From contig CM044326.1 of assembly GCA_024291935.2 (NCBI GenBank), positions 33,913,948 through 33,977,947 on the forward strand: DNA of 64,000 nt. The letters run 5' to 3'. Below are positions 1 to 12,124 of the stretch, one piece after another. Under the pieces are notes generated by a model. That model searched no databases, was not told the DNA's origin, and was given only the letters and a program-made list of their open reading frames with translations. Numbering within the stretch: the first letter of the stretch is position 1; every line of letters starts with the position of its first letter. This DNA is from Okapia johnstoni. Its lineage: Eukaryota; Chordata; Mammalia; Artiodactyla; Giraffidae. The position numbers and the translations under genes were made by a program.

Positions 1-1029
1 AGCACCTCAGAGTTAGCAGCGACCACCACCCCAGTGAAAGAGTTCCCGTTACAGGGTCAACATCTTCTAGAACAAGTATGAAAGCCTGTGTATAAATGAA
101 CTTATTCTGAATGGAAGAGACAGGTCAAAAGAGAAAACATTTAGTTGAGGGCCTCTCTGTAGTGTCCTACCTCACAGAGGGCCTCCCGGGCTGCCTGGAC
201 GCAGGTGTACGGGGTGAAGACAGGTGGCCCCAGCATTCCCGGGCTTGTCGCAGCCCCTGGAGTTAATGCCCCCCGTGTTGGTTCTGGACAATGGGCTGTG
301 AGCAGAAGTGGTCCGGCACTCCTGAGCTGAAGCGTAAATGAGCTGGCAAGAGGGCCTTCCTTTCCGTGGTCCCTGCTGCAGTGGCCACAGCGTGCGGCAG
401 GGGCTCAGTCGGCCACTGCCTGCGAGACGACAACGGGGAAGACGGACAGGGCGAGAGCCAGCCTCGCGGGCGCAGGAAGCAGCAAGCGCGTGTTAAGTCG
501 CGGGCATCTGGGGCTTGTTAACTACACCAGTCCAGCTAACACAGACACACTGTAATTTTCCTGTCTCCTGTTTTGCTTTTCCCTCCCATGTAAAAAAAAG
601 TTTTAATTACTTTATTCAACAGATCAGACATTTTCCCTTTAAGACTACTTTTTAAACATCTATTTTAGAACAAAAGGTGGCATTTATTTGGTGTTTTACT
701 ATTTATAAAGTTGCTCTTCTGCATAAATTACTATATAATATAGTCCTATTTGTTACCCAAAGGCATGAACTGACATTGAGTATGTCTTCATTAAATGCTG
801 TGACCAGATGAATTCAATTACAGATTGCATTAGTTTGCTAAACATGCTAGTGCCTGACATAGGCATATTTATGTGTACCGGGAAATGAAATGTTATCAGC
901 ATCTTAAATATCTGCTAAATGATGCAATTTTTTTTCTAAAAACTAGGACTGTCATAAATCATAATATTTCATATTCAGTCTCTGAAACTGAACTCAGCAG
1001 CTAAACATTTAACTGAAGTCTCTCAATCT

Positions 1030-1965
1030 AAGAAATGCAAACCGAAACTACAATGAGGTACCACCTCACAGCAGTCAGAATGGCTATCACTAAAAAGTCT
1101 GCAAATAATAAGTACTGGAAAGGGTGTGGAGAAAGGGACCCTCCTGCACTGTTGGTGGGAATGTAAGCTGGTGCAGCCACTATGGAGAACAGTATGGAGG
1201 TTCCTTAAAAACTAAAAATAGAGGTAACATGATCTAGCAGTTCCACTCCTGGGTATATATCTGGACAAAACTATAATTCCAAAAGATACAGGCACCTGTA
1301 TGTTCACAGCAGCACTATTCACAATAGCCAAGACATGGAAGCAACCTAAATGCCCATCGATGATGAATGGATCAAGATCTGGGATAAGGCCAATAAGGCC
1401 ACTTGCAGCAACGCAGATGCAACTAGAAATTATTATGTTAAGTGAAGTCAGAAAGAGAAAGACAAATACCACAGGATATCACTTATATGTGGAATCTAAA
1501 TCTGTCACAAATTAACTTACCTATGAAACAGGAACAGAATCAGGGACATAGAGAACTGACTGCTGGTTGCCAAGGCGTTACGGGCTAAGGGAGGGATGGA
1601 TTCAGAGGTTAGGGTTAGCAGATGTTAAGCTATTACACGCAAAATAAATTAAAAACAAGGTCCTACTGTATAGCACAGGGCACTATAATCAATATTTTAT
1701 GATAAACCATGATGGAAAATAATATATATGTGTGTGTGTGTATGTATGTATAACCGAATCACTTTGCTGCATAGCAATAATTAATACAGCACTGTAATAT
1801 GGGAATAGAATCTAAAAAAGGGTGGAGAGATGTATATGTATAACTGACCTGCTTCGCTATACAGCAGAAACTAACAAGACTGTAAATCAACTCCACTCCA
1901 ATAAAAATTAATTAGAAACCTTACAACACTGTAAATCAACCATACCTCAACTTGAAAAGAGAAAA
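1030..1965 (+). mobile_element. L1 LINE 3' fragment
   Basis: The text carries the L1 ORF2 end and 3'UTR landmarks: 'cactgttggtgggaatgtaa', 'ttcacagcagcactattcac', 'acatggaagcaacctaaatg' and a 3'UTR ending in 'ccaataaaaatt'. A TG/TA microsatellite lies at 1723-1751. No usable open frame remains. Confidence 0.85.
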
Positions 1966-2957
1966 GTAATTGTCTTAATCTAATCCCAAAGCAGCAATTG
2001 ATTTGGTAATTTGTACAAGGACAGAAAAAGAGACGCTACATCTTGAAATAGAAATTTAAAGACAGAAAGCATGTTCATGATTTGATACTTTGCTAAAGTC
2101 ATTCTTAAACCTGAAATGTCTGCTTGCCCTGTAAGGAGCAGTGACAGCCCAGACTTTAATGAGCTGGTACTGCCCACGGTCAAGGCCGGCACGAGGGAGC
2201 CCAGATCCCACTGCCAGCACAGGGAAGACGGGTTTCTGGTTTTTGTTTTCAGTATCAGAACATCCGTAAAGAAGAGGCCAGGACTGAAAGGGAACCAGGT
2301 AATAAAGTGCATCTCTGAACAGCTCTGATAAGCCAGCATCTCCCGCCTCATGCCTTGGGCAAGTGGATGGTAATGCGGAGCTGGACTCATTAATTATGGT
2401 GAAGACATCTTGTACCTGCTATTAGACAGTTTTATTTGTGATTATCAGTAACAAGGAATCAAAACCCAAACACCAGAATTACTTAGAAATGGAGTTGCAA
2501 AATCACAATAACTTGCCCGACAGTCTAATTTCTGCTGTGGGTGGATATGGCCATGCATGAGGCTCTCCACCTCCAGTGGAAGCTCCTCGAGGGTCTGAAT
2601 GAAGTGGGTGCTGGGACAGCGTGGGAACCGGGTGCTCAGGGAGAAACACCAGGCTGAGGGTGCTGAATGAGGAAGCAAGGGCAGGGTGGACGTTCTAGAC
2701 CATGGGAAGAAAGGGGACCCCAATACGGCAAGAGCGACAGCCAGCGCTGGGAACTCCATCGCACCAGGGCCTCAAAAGGCAGGCGGAGCTGGCCAGGCCG
2801 CCAGGGTGCGGGTGTCACCCCAAGACTGGAACTTGACTCCAGGGCATGTGGAGCCATTTAAGGTCCAGCAAGGGTGGTGTCCTGAGCGAGTTTTAGGAGG
2901 AGAGCTCAGGCAGCTGTGGCGGGAGATGGGCACAGCAGAGCTGAGAGGCGGTGACAG

Positions 2958-3031
2958 CCGTGCCGGAGTGTGTGCGGGAGGGTGTGCGGGAGTATGTGTG
3001 GGAGTGTGTGCAGGAGTGTGTGCAGGAGGGG
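2958..3031. repeat. Short minisatellite, GTGTGCGGGAG-type units
   Basis: About seven imperfect 10-11-base units of the form gtgtgyrggag run head to tail. It causes several overlapping open frames on both strands that are low-complexity artefacts. Confidence 0.85.
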
Positions 3032-3230
3032 CGGAGCTCTGACCTTGGCAGTAGTGGAGGGAAGCAGAGGATAAGACAGCCCAGGAGACCTTCTGGGGAA
3101 GATGGAAGAGACACTGTCGACCACACTGGCCAGCAGGGAAGCAGAAACAGCCAGAGAAGTTAATGGAACAGAGAAGTGAAGTCAGGAAAGAGTACATTTT
3201 GGACCATCAACAAAACGAAAAGGCAACAAC

Positions 3231-4998
3231 GTCCTGGAGTGTGAAGTCAAGTAGGCCTCAGGAAGCATTACTACGAACAAAGGGCTTCCCACGTGGCGCT
3301 AGTGGTAAAGAACCCACTTGCCAGTGCTGGAGACCTGAGAGATGTGGGTTCAATTCCTGGGTCGGGATGATCCCTTGGAGAAGGGCATGCAAGAATACCC
3401 ATGCCAGTATTCTTGCTTGGAGAATGCCATGGACAGAGGAGCCTGATGGGCTACAGTTTACAGGGTCAACAAAGGGTCGGAAATGACTGAAGCAAATTAG
3501 CACACACGCATGTATGCACTAAGAACAAAGCTGGTGGAGGTGACAGAATTCCAGTTGAGCTATTTAAAATCTTAAAAAAGGATGCTGTTAAAAGTGCTGC
3601 ACTCAATATGTCAGCAAATCTGAAAAACTTAACAGTGGCCACAGGACTGGAAAAGGTCAGTTTTCATTCCAATCCCAAAGAAGAGCAATGCCAAAGAATG
3701 TTCAAACTACCACACAATTGTGCTCATTTCACACGCTACCACGGTCATGCTCAAAAATCCTTCAAGCCAGGCTTCAGTGATACGTGAACTGAGAACTTCC
3801 AGATGTACAAGCTGGGTTTAGAAAAGGCAGGGAAACCAGAGATCAAATTGCCAGCATCCACTGGATCATGGAGAAAGCAAGGGAATTCCAGAAAAACATC
3901 TACTTCTGGTTCACTGACTACACTACAGCCTTTGACTGTGTGGATCACAACAAACTGTGGAAAATTCTTAGAGATGGGCATATCAGACCACCTTAGCTGC
4001 CTCCTGAGAAAGCTGCATGCAAGTCAGAAGCAACAGTTAGAACAGGACATGGAACGATGGATTGGTGCAAAATTGGAAAAGGAGTACGTCAAGGCTGTAT
4101 ATTGTCACTCTGCTTATTTAACTTATATGCAGAGTACATCATGCGAAATGCTGGGCTGGATGAAGCACAAGTTGGAATCAAGATTGCCGGGAGAAACATC
4201 AATAACCTCAGATATGCAGAATGATGCCACCCTTACGGCAGAAAGCGAAGAGGAATTAAATAGCGTCCTGATAAAGGTGAAAGAGGAGAGTGAAAAAGCT
4301 GGCTTAAAACTCAACATTCAAAAAACTAAGATCATGGCAGCTGGTCCCATCACTTCAAGGCAAATAGATGGGGAAACGATGGAAACAGTGACAAACTTTA
4401 TTTTGGGGGGCTCCAAAATCACTGCAGATGGTGACTGCAGCCATGAAATTAAAAGACGCTTGCTCCTTGGAAGAAAATCTATGACCAACCTAGACAGTGT
4501 ATTAAAAAGCAGAGACATTACTTTGCCGACAAAGGTCCATCTAGTCAAACCTATGTTTTTCCAGCAGTCATGTATAGATGTGAGAATTGGACCATAAAAA
4601 AGGCTGAGAGCTGAAGAATTGATGCTTTTGAACTGTGGTGCTGGAGAAGACTCCTGAGAGTCCCTTGGACTGCAAGGAGATCAAACCAGTCAATCCTAAA
4701 GGAAATCAAGCCTGAATGTTCACTGGAAGGACTGATGCTAAAGCTGAAGCTCCAATATTTTGGCCACCTGATGCAAAGAGCCGACTCACTAGAAAAGACC
4801 CGGATGCTGGGAAAGACTGAGGGCAAAAGGAGAAGGAGGCAGCAGAGGATGAGATGGTTAGATAGCATCGCTGACTCAATGGGTATGAATTTGAGCAAAC
4901 TCTGGGAGATAGGGAAGGGCAGGGTAGCCTGGTGTGCTGCAGTCTGTGGGGTCACAAACAGTCAGACACAACTTAGCGACTGTACAACAACAATAACT
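3231..4998 (+). mobile_element. BovB LINE, 5'-truncated, split by a SINE
   Basis: This sense-orientation BovB (RTE-clade non-LTR retrotransposon) carries the distal reverse-transcriptase region and the 3' end ('cagacacaacttagcgac'). The 3231-3282 part continues after the SINE at 3518. Reading frames are broken by several shifts, and the YADD box region is mutated at about 4215, so it is inactive. Confidence 0.9.
3283..3517 (+). mobile_element. Bov-tA SINE inside BovB
   Basis: It has the tRNA-like head 'ggcttcccacgtggcgct', a B-box-like 'gggttcaattcctgg' and the BovA-type tail. It interrupts BovB, with target-site duplications actacgaacaaag (3270-3282) and actaagaacaaag (3518-3530). Confidence 0.9.
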
Positions 4999-4999
4999 A

Positions 5000-6331
5000 A
5001 ATGGGAGATGTTTGCAAATGATACGCTTGATAAGGAGTTAATATCCAAACTATATAAATTACTCATACAACTCAAAATCAAAAACAATCCAATTTAAAAA
5101 GGGAGAGAGGGCCTGAACATTTTCCCAAGAAGACATACAGATGGCCAACAGGCACAAGAAAAGATGCTCAGTATCAGTAATGATTAGGAAAATGCATATC
5201 AGAACCACAATGAGGTATCACCCTTCACACCGATCAGAATGGCCACCATCAAAAAGACAACAGATAACAAATGTTGACAACAATGTGGAGAAAAGGGGAC
5301 TCTAGTACACTGTTGGTGGGAATGTAAAATGGTACAGTCACTGTGGAAAACAGTAACAGTCCTCAAAAAATTAGAAACAGAACTATCATATGATCCAGCA
5401 ATTCCACTTCTGGGTATTCATCTGGGAAAAAAAATGAAAACACTAATTTGGAAAGATATATGCACCTCATCAAGCTGTTCACAGCAGCACTATTCACAAC
5501 AGCAAGACGTGGAAGCAACCTGAGGATCCATGAGCAGAGGAACGGATGAAGACGTGGTGCATACACACAATGGAGTATTAGCCATGAAAAAGAATGAAAC
5601 CTCGCCATCTGCAACAATGTGGATGGATCTGGAGAGTGTCATACTTAGTGAAATAGTCAAAGAAAGACAAATACCAAGTGCTTCACTTACAAGTGAAAGT
5701 GAAAGTCACTCAGTCATGTCTGACTCTTTGTGACCTCATGGACTATACAGACCATTGAATTCTCCAGGTAGAATACTAGAGTGGGTGGCCTTTCCCCTCT
5801 CCAGGGGATCTTTCCAACCCAGGGATCAAACCCAGGTTTCTCGCATTGCAGGTGGATTCTTTAGCAGCTGAGCCACAAGGGAAGCCCAAGAATACTGGAG
5901 TGGGTAGCCTACCCCTTCTCCAGGGCATCTTCCCAACCCAGGAATCGCACTGGAGTCTCCTGCACTGCAGGTGGATTCTTTACCAACTGAGCCATCAGGG
6001 AAGCCCTTAGACGTGAAGTCTAATTAACAAAACAAATGAACAAATTAACAACACAGAAATAGACTCAGATTCAGAAAACAAACTAGTGGTTACCAGAGGC
6101 GGGTGGGGCCGGGTAGGGGGGCAAAATAGGTGACGAGGATTGAGAGGCATAAACCACCAGCTATAAAACAAATTGACTACAGAGACGTGATGTGCAGCAC
6201 GGGGAACACAGTCGGTGTTTTATGGTCGACAACAGCTTTGTATGGTGTGTAATCTATAAAAAGATATTGTATCCCTATACTGTATACCTGAAGCTAATAA
6301 AATACCATAAGACTACCAGAAAAAAAAAAAG
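5000..6331 (+). mobile_element. L1 LINE 3' fragment with poly(A), split by BovA2
   Basis: ORF2-end and 3'UTR text ('gaagacatacagatggccaa', 'tatgatccagcaattccact') ends in an A-rich tail at 6319-6331. It is interrupted at 5690-6006 by a SINE. Frames are broken. Confidence 0.87.
5690..6006 (-). mobile_element. BovA2-type SINE (two tRNA-like units)
   Basis: On this strand it reads as two related units, each ending in the complement of 'gggcttccc'. Each has the 'gattctttaccaactgagcc' complement of an A box and the 'cccagggatc' complement of a B box. Inserted in the L1 fragment. Confidence 0.88.
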
Positions 6332-6600
6332 TGCACTTGGGAAAGAGAAGCTGCTACTGAACAGAATCCTCACATGCAGAACCACAGGCTTGCAAGGCTG
6401 TGCTTCCTTTTCCTGCTGTGAGCACCACCACAGCCAGCTTTTAAAAGAACAGTGGAGCATCCCAGGCCAGCCCAGGCGTGAAAGCCAGGCGCATCTACGG
6501 CATCTGCATCACCACACTCCGTTCACTGCTGTTCAGCGGAGCTGCCTGACGACCATCTGCCACAGACAGGCAGACGGGGGTCTGGGCAGGGAGCACACAC

Positions 6601-6700
6601 CTGAACTCAGAATCTGCGTCTCCCACTCTTAATAATAATTCTGGAAACCCTGATTAAAATCTGTGCCACTGGCTCCACAGCCCAGCCCTGCAGAGAGCCC
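6601..6700 (+). repeat. Left arm of 100-bp inverted repeat
   Basis: This arm matches the reverse complement of 7097-7196 at well over 80% by eye, from 'ctgaactcagaa' to 'cctgcagagagccc'. It has small indels in the middle. It is not a repeat family I recognise. Confidence 0.85.
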
Positions 6701-6880
6701 AACGACAGAGCAGCCGGCAGCCCGAGTGGCCTTCTGCCACCCCCAGCCCGGCCCAGCACCCCTTGCGGCTCCCTGCACACCTCCCCTGCCTCCCAGCTCT
6801 GGGCATGCTGCTGCCTCCCCCCAGGATGCTCAGAAAAGGGTGAAAGGGTCTTCATCTGTCACCTCAGTATGAGTCCATGT

Positions 6881-7092
6881 GAAATTGAAAGGGAAGTCGC
6901 TCAGTCGTCTCCGACTCTTTGCGACCCCATGGACTGTAGCTTACCAGGTTCCACCGTCCATGGGATTTTCCAGGCAAGAATACTGGAGTGGGTTGCCATT
7001 GCCTTCTCCAGCAGATCTTCCCGACCCAGGGACTAAACCCAGGTCTCCCGCATTGTAGGCAGATGCTTTACCGTCTGAGCCACCAGGGAAGT
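6881..7092 (-). mobile_element. Bov-tA SINE
   Basis: It starts with the complement of the tail ('gggaagtcgctcagtcgtct') and ends with 'gagccaccagggaagtcac', the complement of the tRNA-like head. It sits directly against the right arm of the inverted repeat. Confidence 0.88.
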
Positions 7093-7096
7093 CACT

Positions 7097-7196
7097 GGGC
7101 TCTCTGCAGGGCTAGGCTGTGGAGCCTGTGGGACAGAGAGGTTTCAATCAGGGTTTCCAGAATTATTAGAATAGGAGGCGCAGGTTCTGAGTTCAG
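7097..7196 (-). repeat. Right arm of 100-bp inverted repeat
   Basis: Reverse complement of 6601-6700. The two arms are separated by 396 bases that include a Bov-tA SINE. The shared core includes 'attctggaaaccctgatt' on the left-arm sense. Confidence 0.85.
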
Positions 7197-8053
7197 CCAA
7201 TAACTCAGGTAAATAAACTCAGAGCTCAGGCAGGATAAAGACCAAAAAGGCAGAGCATCCTGGAATCATGTCCCCCCACCCCCAACATCCTCCAGCAGCC
7301 ATCACCCCTGCCAGAGAGAGCGAGCGTTCACACAGGATGCTTACCTGCAGCAAGTAACTGCTGTTACTGTTACAAAAATGGGAACACAGGCTTCCAGATG
7401 ACCCGGAAGCTCGCGCAGGGCCTAGCCCCGTGCACGGCCTCCCGCTGCTGTGAGCCCCCGCATCTCGGCTCGCCCACCTGCACCTGCCGTCTGTGACCCA
7501 CTCCAGGCCTGGCTGGATTCCAGACACTTCTGCTGGCAAGGAGCAGGGCAGTTCCATGAGCCCCTGCCTTCTGCAGGCTGGGAAGGAAGCGCAGCCTGAA
7601 CTCAGGACGGCCTTGGCAGTGGGCTCCCACTCTCTGAACTGAGACTCAACCCCCGACACAAAGCTGAGTTCCTCCCCTTGAAGGAACGGCCACCAACTCC
7701 AGGGAAACCCAGATGGGCAGCTCCGAGATCTGTGACACGCCGGCCAGAGAGCCACTGCGGGAGGACTGGACTGAACTGGGAGGGAGGCCCGGCAGGGCTG
7801 GTTCCACAGTGGAGCCAGGCTCGACAACTGCTCATGCTGCGCTCACAGTGGCCTCTCTACAAAGACGCGCGCTGCTTCTGACTCAGCCAGGGCGAGGGCG
7901 CAGCCTCCCACTGCTCTCAAGATTCTGTAGCAAGGAGGACACAAACCTCGTGCTCACCTTTTCACCTCCAGAAACTCCCAAGCTGGCCTGGCTGGGGCTG
8001 ATGGAAGGTGGCTCAGGCCAGCAGGGTCTCTGAACCTACCAAAGGGTCCCAGG

Positions 8054-8095
8054 GCAGGCAGGAGGGCGGCCCACAGCGCAGGCAGGAGGGCGGCC
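8054..8095. repeat. 24-bp tandem pair
   Basis: 'gcaggcaggagggcggcc' occurs at 8054-8071 and again at 8078-8095 in GC-rich intron sequence. Confidence 0.8.
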
Positions 8096-9164
8096 AGCGC
8101 GGCTGCTCTGGTCCTCCCCGGGGGGTGGCGGTGGCTGGCGACCGCTCTGCCAGCTGGACCGTGACCTGCCCTACGCGGGGCTTAGGTTCAAAACACGGAA
8201 ATGCGAAAAGCATAAATAATCTAAACGGCCCTGGAGAATTCCTAGCTTTGCAACAAAGCTCGCTTCTTCAGATGAGGACCAACCTGCTTCTTCAGCTAAG
8301 CTGATTATACTTGGGGGCCTTGTGGGACCAGAGAAGGACGGAGCCTCTGCGCATTGTGGAATGGTGAGAGGCCGCCAGCTGGAGGCGCTGTGAGGGCTGC
8401 TGGGGTGGGAGGCGGACAACGCCCCCTCCTCCTTTCTTGCTCTTCCTTTTTATTTGTTAAATGAGAACGTGTGGTTGAATTCTCAAATGTTAAGTGCTTG
8501 TAAAATTCAATTCTATCGCCTAACAAACAGAACACTGGTTGTCAGTTCACCAAGTGGGAACCTGTCTGGCAGGGAAGTATTCCTAAGACTCACATGGGCC
8601 CTGGAGCGGCTGGGGGAGCCTCGCCTCCTACAGCCACGCCTGACACTCTGCCTGGAGGATGACCTGACGGTGTGGCTCACTCTCTTATTTCCTGGAATGG
8701 GAATGAATTACTTATAAGCATCACGAGACTGCTTGGCTTCCCTGCAGCCCTGGAGGGGACACTCAAAGTGCGCAGGGATCTGCACATTCTGGGCAGCGGG
8801 GGGAAGAGGTCTGTCCTGGCCGCAGGCCTGGCCCCAGTGCCCAGACCGGATGGGCACAGAACAGCAAAGGCGGCCGCACTGCAGCAAGGGCCGGAGCGGC
8901 TCTCCCGGCCCCTCTTTGGGACACACTCCTCCTGGGTTCTGAACCCTGCAACCTGGAGAGGGTGGGGAAGGGAGGCTCCTCACAAGACTCTTAGGAGGCC
9001 CAATGACCCATAAGAGTGGCTAATCGGCCTCCTGAAATCTAGTGAGTGGCCGAGCGTCCTCCAAGAATTCACGCGGTTGAACCCAGGGGCCCCAGGAGGC
9101 GGTTCAGACATCTAGTCTCGATGTGGCTGGAAGACGGGCAGGGGCGGTGGTGTGGGCGGCGTAC

Positions 9165-9398
9165 CTAGCTGGGAGAGGTCCAGCCGGGCCCAGTGCATGC
9201 CCGTGGGGCAGCTGGCAGACAGCGTGCGGATGAACACCTGGCCGAGGCTGTCCAGGGCCCACAGGGCATCTTGGCAGGCGGCGTAGGCCCTCATCTCGGC
9301 ATCGGCGGGCAGCTGCACGGTGGATGGGCGGGACTGGGCGTGCTGGGCGCTCACGCGGCACAGGTCCTTGCTGCTCTGGCACAGCCACAGTGAGCTTC
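9165..9398 (-). CDS. TECPR2: TECPR2 exon 16: residues 1131-1208 (tectonin repeat)
   Basis: This 234-base exon encodes SSLWLCQSSKDLC, AEMRAYAACQD, ALWALDSLGQVFIRTLS and GMHWARLDLSQL. It is a tectonin repeat followed by the start of the next. The acceptor is CTTTCCGCAG and the donor is CTAG followed by GTACGC. It is the last TECPR2 exon in the window; the following exons were looked for further left and not found. Confidence 0.95.
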
Positions 9399-10703
9399 CT
9401 GCGGAAAGGTCAGAGTGTCACAGTGAGGCACACGGCCCGGTGCCCACCCTCGCTCCCCACCACGGGGCAGGAGCGGCCAGGGCTACCAGGACCCTCCAGT
9501 TAACAGGAAACCATTCTGACATATTCGGAAGAAACAAAAGAAATCAGATCTCGGAAGCCCACGTCACTGGCTTAGTGGCCCAGACCGGGAAGCCTTCAAC
9601 GTGGTGTGTTGGCCAGGGTCCTGAGGAAGCAAGCTTGGTGACTCCTTGGCAGTATGCCACTGAGGAGCCTCTGCCTGGGTGACAGGTGGGTGGCGGGGTA
9701 AGGCTGCTGGAGGAGGCCCAGAACACCAGGAAGCCTCTTCTCCCCTTCCTCACCCCAAAATTACACGCTTTAATTCTCCCCGTTTATTTAGAGTCCTTGA
9801 GGTTTAACTCACTTTAAAATGCAAACCACGCTTGGAGAAGTTTTAAAATCTCAGTCACAATATATCATCTAAAATCTGGGGCCAGGTACAGTTTGAAAAT
9901 AAGGTCACGGGCAGGCCAGATATTTAAGTAACAGCCCTGAGGAGTCAGTTGGTAACCCCCCCACGCTGCCACCCCCAACCCAGGAAGTGCAGTGACGCCT
10001 CTACAATGCAGTGTGTCCCGGTCACAACCCGCAGGCAGATGAAGGCGGGAGGGACCTCCCGTCAGCTCAGGTCAGTTTTGCGGCCGCATTCAGGACACCT
10101 ATGGTGTTCAGAGCTCTCTCCCTCGGAACCGCGGTCAGACTGTCCGGTGAGGGAGCACTCTGTTGCACTGACCGAATCCTTGACATTCTAGCGGCTACAG
10201 GCTGGACCTCGCCAGCTGCTCCCCGAACCACAGACTCACGGCATCATCTTGTTGGACCCTCGGCACCATCCTGGGAGGACGGGGAGGACGCTTCAGCCGC
10301 CAGCAGGGCCACCTGACTGCCCTGAGCTGCAGGAAGGGCTGTTGAGTTCTGACTGGAGTCGGGAGGCCTGCCTGGCAGGGGGACGGTGGGACTGAGGCCA
10401 GCAGGGGCTGTAAAGCAGGATCACAGGGGAGATGGCCTGGCACCCGGACAAGCCTGGTGCCGACTGGCCTGTGCTGTGGCCCCGAGACGTGAAGTACCAG
10501 CTGCCAGCCTCAGCAGCCACACTGGACGTGCCCGGCCATCAGAAGGAGCCTTGCCTCTAGACTCACTCAGCCCACCATACCAGGCCCTTCTCTCCTGTCC
10601 AGCTTCAGGGGCCCTCGCCCATGACACCACCACGGCCAGGCCCCGACCGCAGCTCGACCACATCAGACCATGGATTTAACCGTTCGACTGCACCCCAACC
10701 CAC
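9399..10703 (-). other. TECPR2 intron 15
   Basis: It lies between exon 15 and exon 16. No RNA gene, recent repeat or second coding frame was seen; open frames here are short and unrelated to known proteins. Confidence 0.8.
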
Positions 10704-10793
10704 CTTCCTTGGTGGGGGCAGTGGATGCCAACACGAAGGCCCACTTTGTGGCAGAAGCAGTCCCCCGGGGAACAACATGATTCCAGTAAGTGC
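10704..10793 (-). CDS. TECPR2: TECPR2 exon 15: residues 1101-1130
   Basis: This is a small 90-base exon with no long open frame of its own, found by its conserved product TYWNHVVPRGTASATKWAF followed by ASTAPTKE. The acceptor is ATTCCTTCCAG and the donor is GAAG followed by GTGGGT. Being a multiple of three it keeps phase 1 and could be skipped without a frameshift. Confidence 0.94.
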
Positions 10794-11453
10794 CTGGAAG
10801 GAATAAGGGAAGAGTGTGTTACAGAAAGAAGAAGGAAATGCATACACACGCTTCAGAACTTCAGTTCTAGGCCTCAACTGGTCTTCAAAACCCCTCACAG
10901 CTGGTTCTGGAGGGCTCGTAACGTTGGAGACCCAAGCCGGCACTGCAGGAGCCAGCCCAATGGGCAGAGCTGCAGTCCTGCCCAGGGTGGGGGGAGACCC
11001 ACCAAGCAGGGTTCACTCACAGAAGCGAAGCCCCATTTGGCATGTGAGCACTTATGCCTACATTTACAGATCTGGCCAGAGCCTTGCATCTTCCACAGTA
11101 TGATAATTTTCCCTCTTGGAAATGGACTATTCTCTTACTAGACTCTAAGTATGGGAGGATTTTTTCATTTAAATGGAAATTACTGACATAAAAACAAGCT
11201 CCACGTACTCTTCTCACATCCTACGACATCCCTAGTGGACCTGATGACACACCAGGTAGATACTGGTATTCAAGTTGTAGGAAAGACATGAAAAACAGGA
11301 CACCGATAAAGAGCATAGAGAACGTCTCCATCACACACACTTCACACCACTGGCACTAAACGATCTTTTCAAGTGGAGATCTTAAAGCCGTACTTCAAAA
11401 GCTGACTCTAAGTGGAGCTGCCCATCAAGCTGACATGGAAGTAATTCACCCAC
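10794..11453 (-). other. TECPR2 intron 14
   Basis: It is 660 bases long with normal GT and AG ends. Nothing else recognisable. Confidence 0.85.
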
Positions 11454-11694
11454 CGATGAGACTCCCTCGAGCGACGTGGAATTCGTTCTTGCCCGAGGAG
11501 ATCCAGACGCCGCTGTTGTTGACGCCCAGCAGGCTTGGCTGGCACTGCAGCTGCTGGGACCAGAACGCCGTGCGGAGTCTGTCCGCCACCTTCTCCACGG
11601 GCACCTGGGCCGCCGTGGCCACCGAGTGCGTGGCGTGGATGATGGTCTGGAACAGGCTGCACTGGTCGAACACCACGTAGTCCGTGATGCTCAC
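11454..11694 (-). CDS. TECPR2: TECPR2 exon 14: residues 1021-1100
   Basis: This 241-base exon encodes VSITDYVVFDQ, SLFQTIIHATHSVATAA, FWSQQLQCQPS and LLGVNNSGVWISSGKNEF. The acceptor is TCCCTCCAG. The donor is ATCG followed by GTGGGT. A second GT four bases downstream (GTGAAT) would break the frame into exon 15, so the first is used. Ends in phase 1. Confidence 0.95.
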
Positions 11695-12124
11695 CTGGAG
11701 GGAGACGGGCAGACGCCTTGCTCTCAGTGCAGTCACGAGCGCCTCCTGGATGCCCGTGGCCTGAGCACTGAGGCCCCGCCCCCACCGCACGCGTGCACAG
11801 GTGCGCTTGTGTGAGGACAGCCTCGCTGCTGAGTGCGATTACCTCTAAGGGGTCGATTCAGGGGGATGCTAACATCTGCCTTTTAGTTTACATACTATTC
11901 TACCGCATGCGCCTCTTACAAGCATGTATTCCTTTTATGACTATATATCATCCCCTCGCACTCCATAAGTCTTTTATTCTAAATCAGTGAGAAAGGATTA
12001 TTTTGTTTTTAAATTTAGGAATTTCCAAAGGACAACCTGTACAGTACTTAGAATCATAACATGGTTTTAAAAAAGGTGGTATAGGTAGAGTGATGGAGCA
12101 ATTCGTGACCTAACAGGAAAGTAA

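Larger units (their letters stand above)
1..9164 (-). other. TECPR2 intron 16 (partial)
   Basis: This is intronic sequence from the exon 16 donor to the window edge. It is mostly repeats (listed separately). Bases 1-1020, 1970-3230, 6340-6880 and 7200-9160 show no gene or clear repeat, apart from a short minisatellite at 2958-3031, a 24-bp tandem pair at 8054-8095 and the inverted repeat at 6601-7196. The next TECPR2 exon was not found here. Confidence 0.8.

Noticed and set aside
7219..7827. 202-codon minus-strand frame in intron 16
   Set aside because: It looked like a possible TECPR2 3' exon but lacks any tectonin motif, and overlapping frames of similar length exist on both strands.
1..9164. 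Search for TECPR2 exons 17 onward
   Set aside because: No segment encoding the expected continuation after SQLG or the C-terminal DEWEVI-type LIR was found, so these exons are taken to lie outside.
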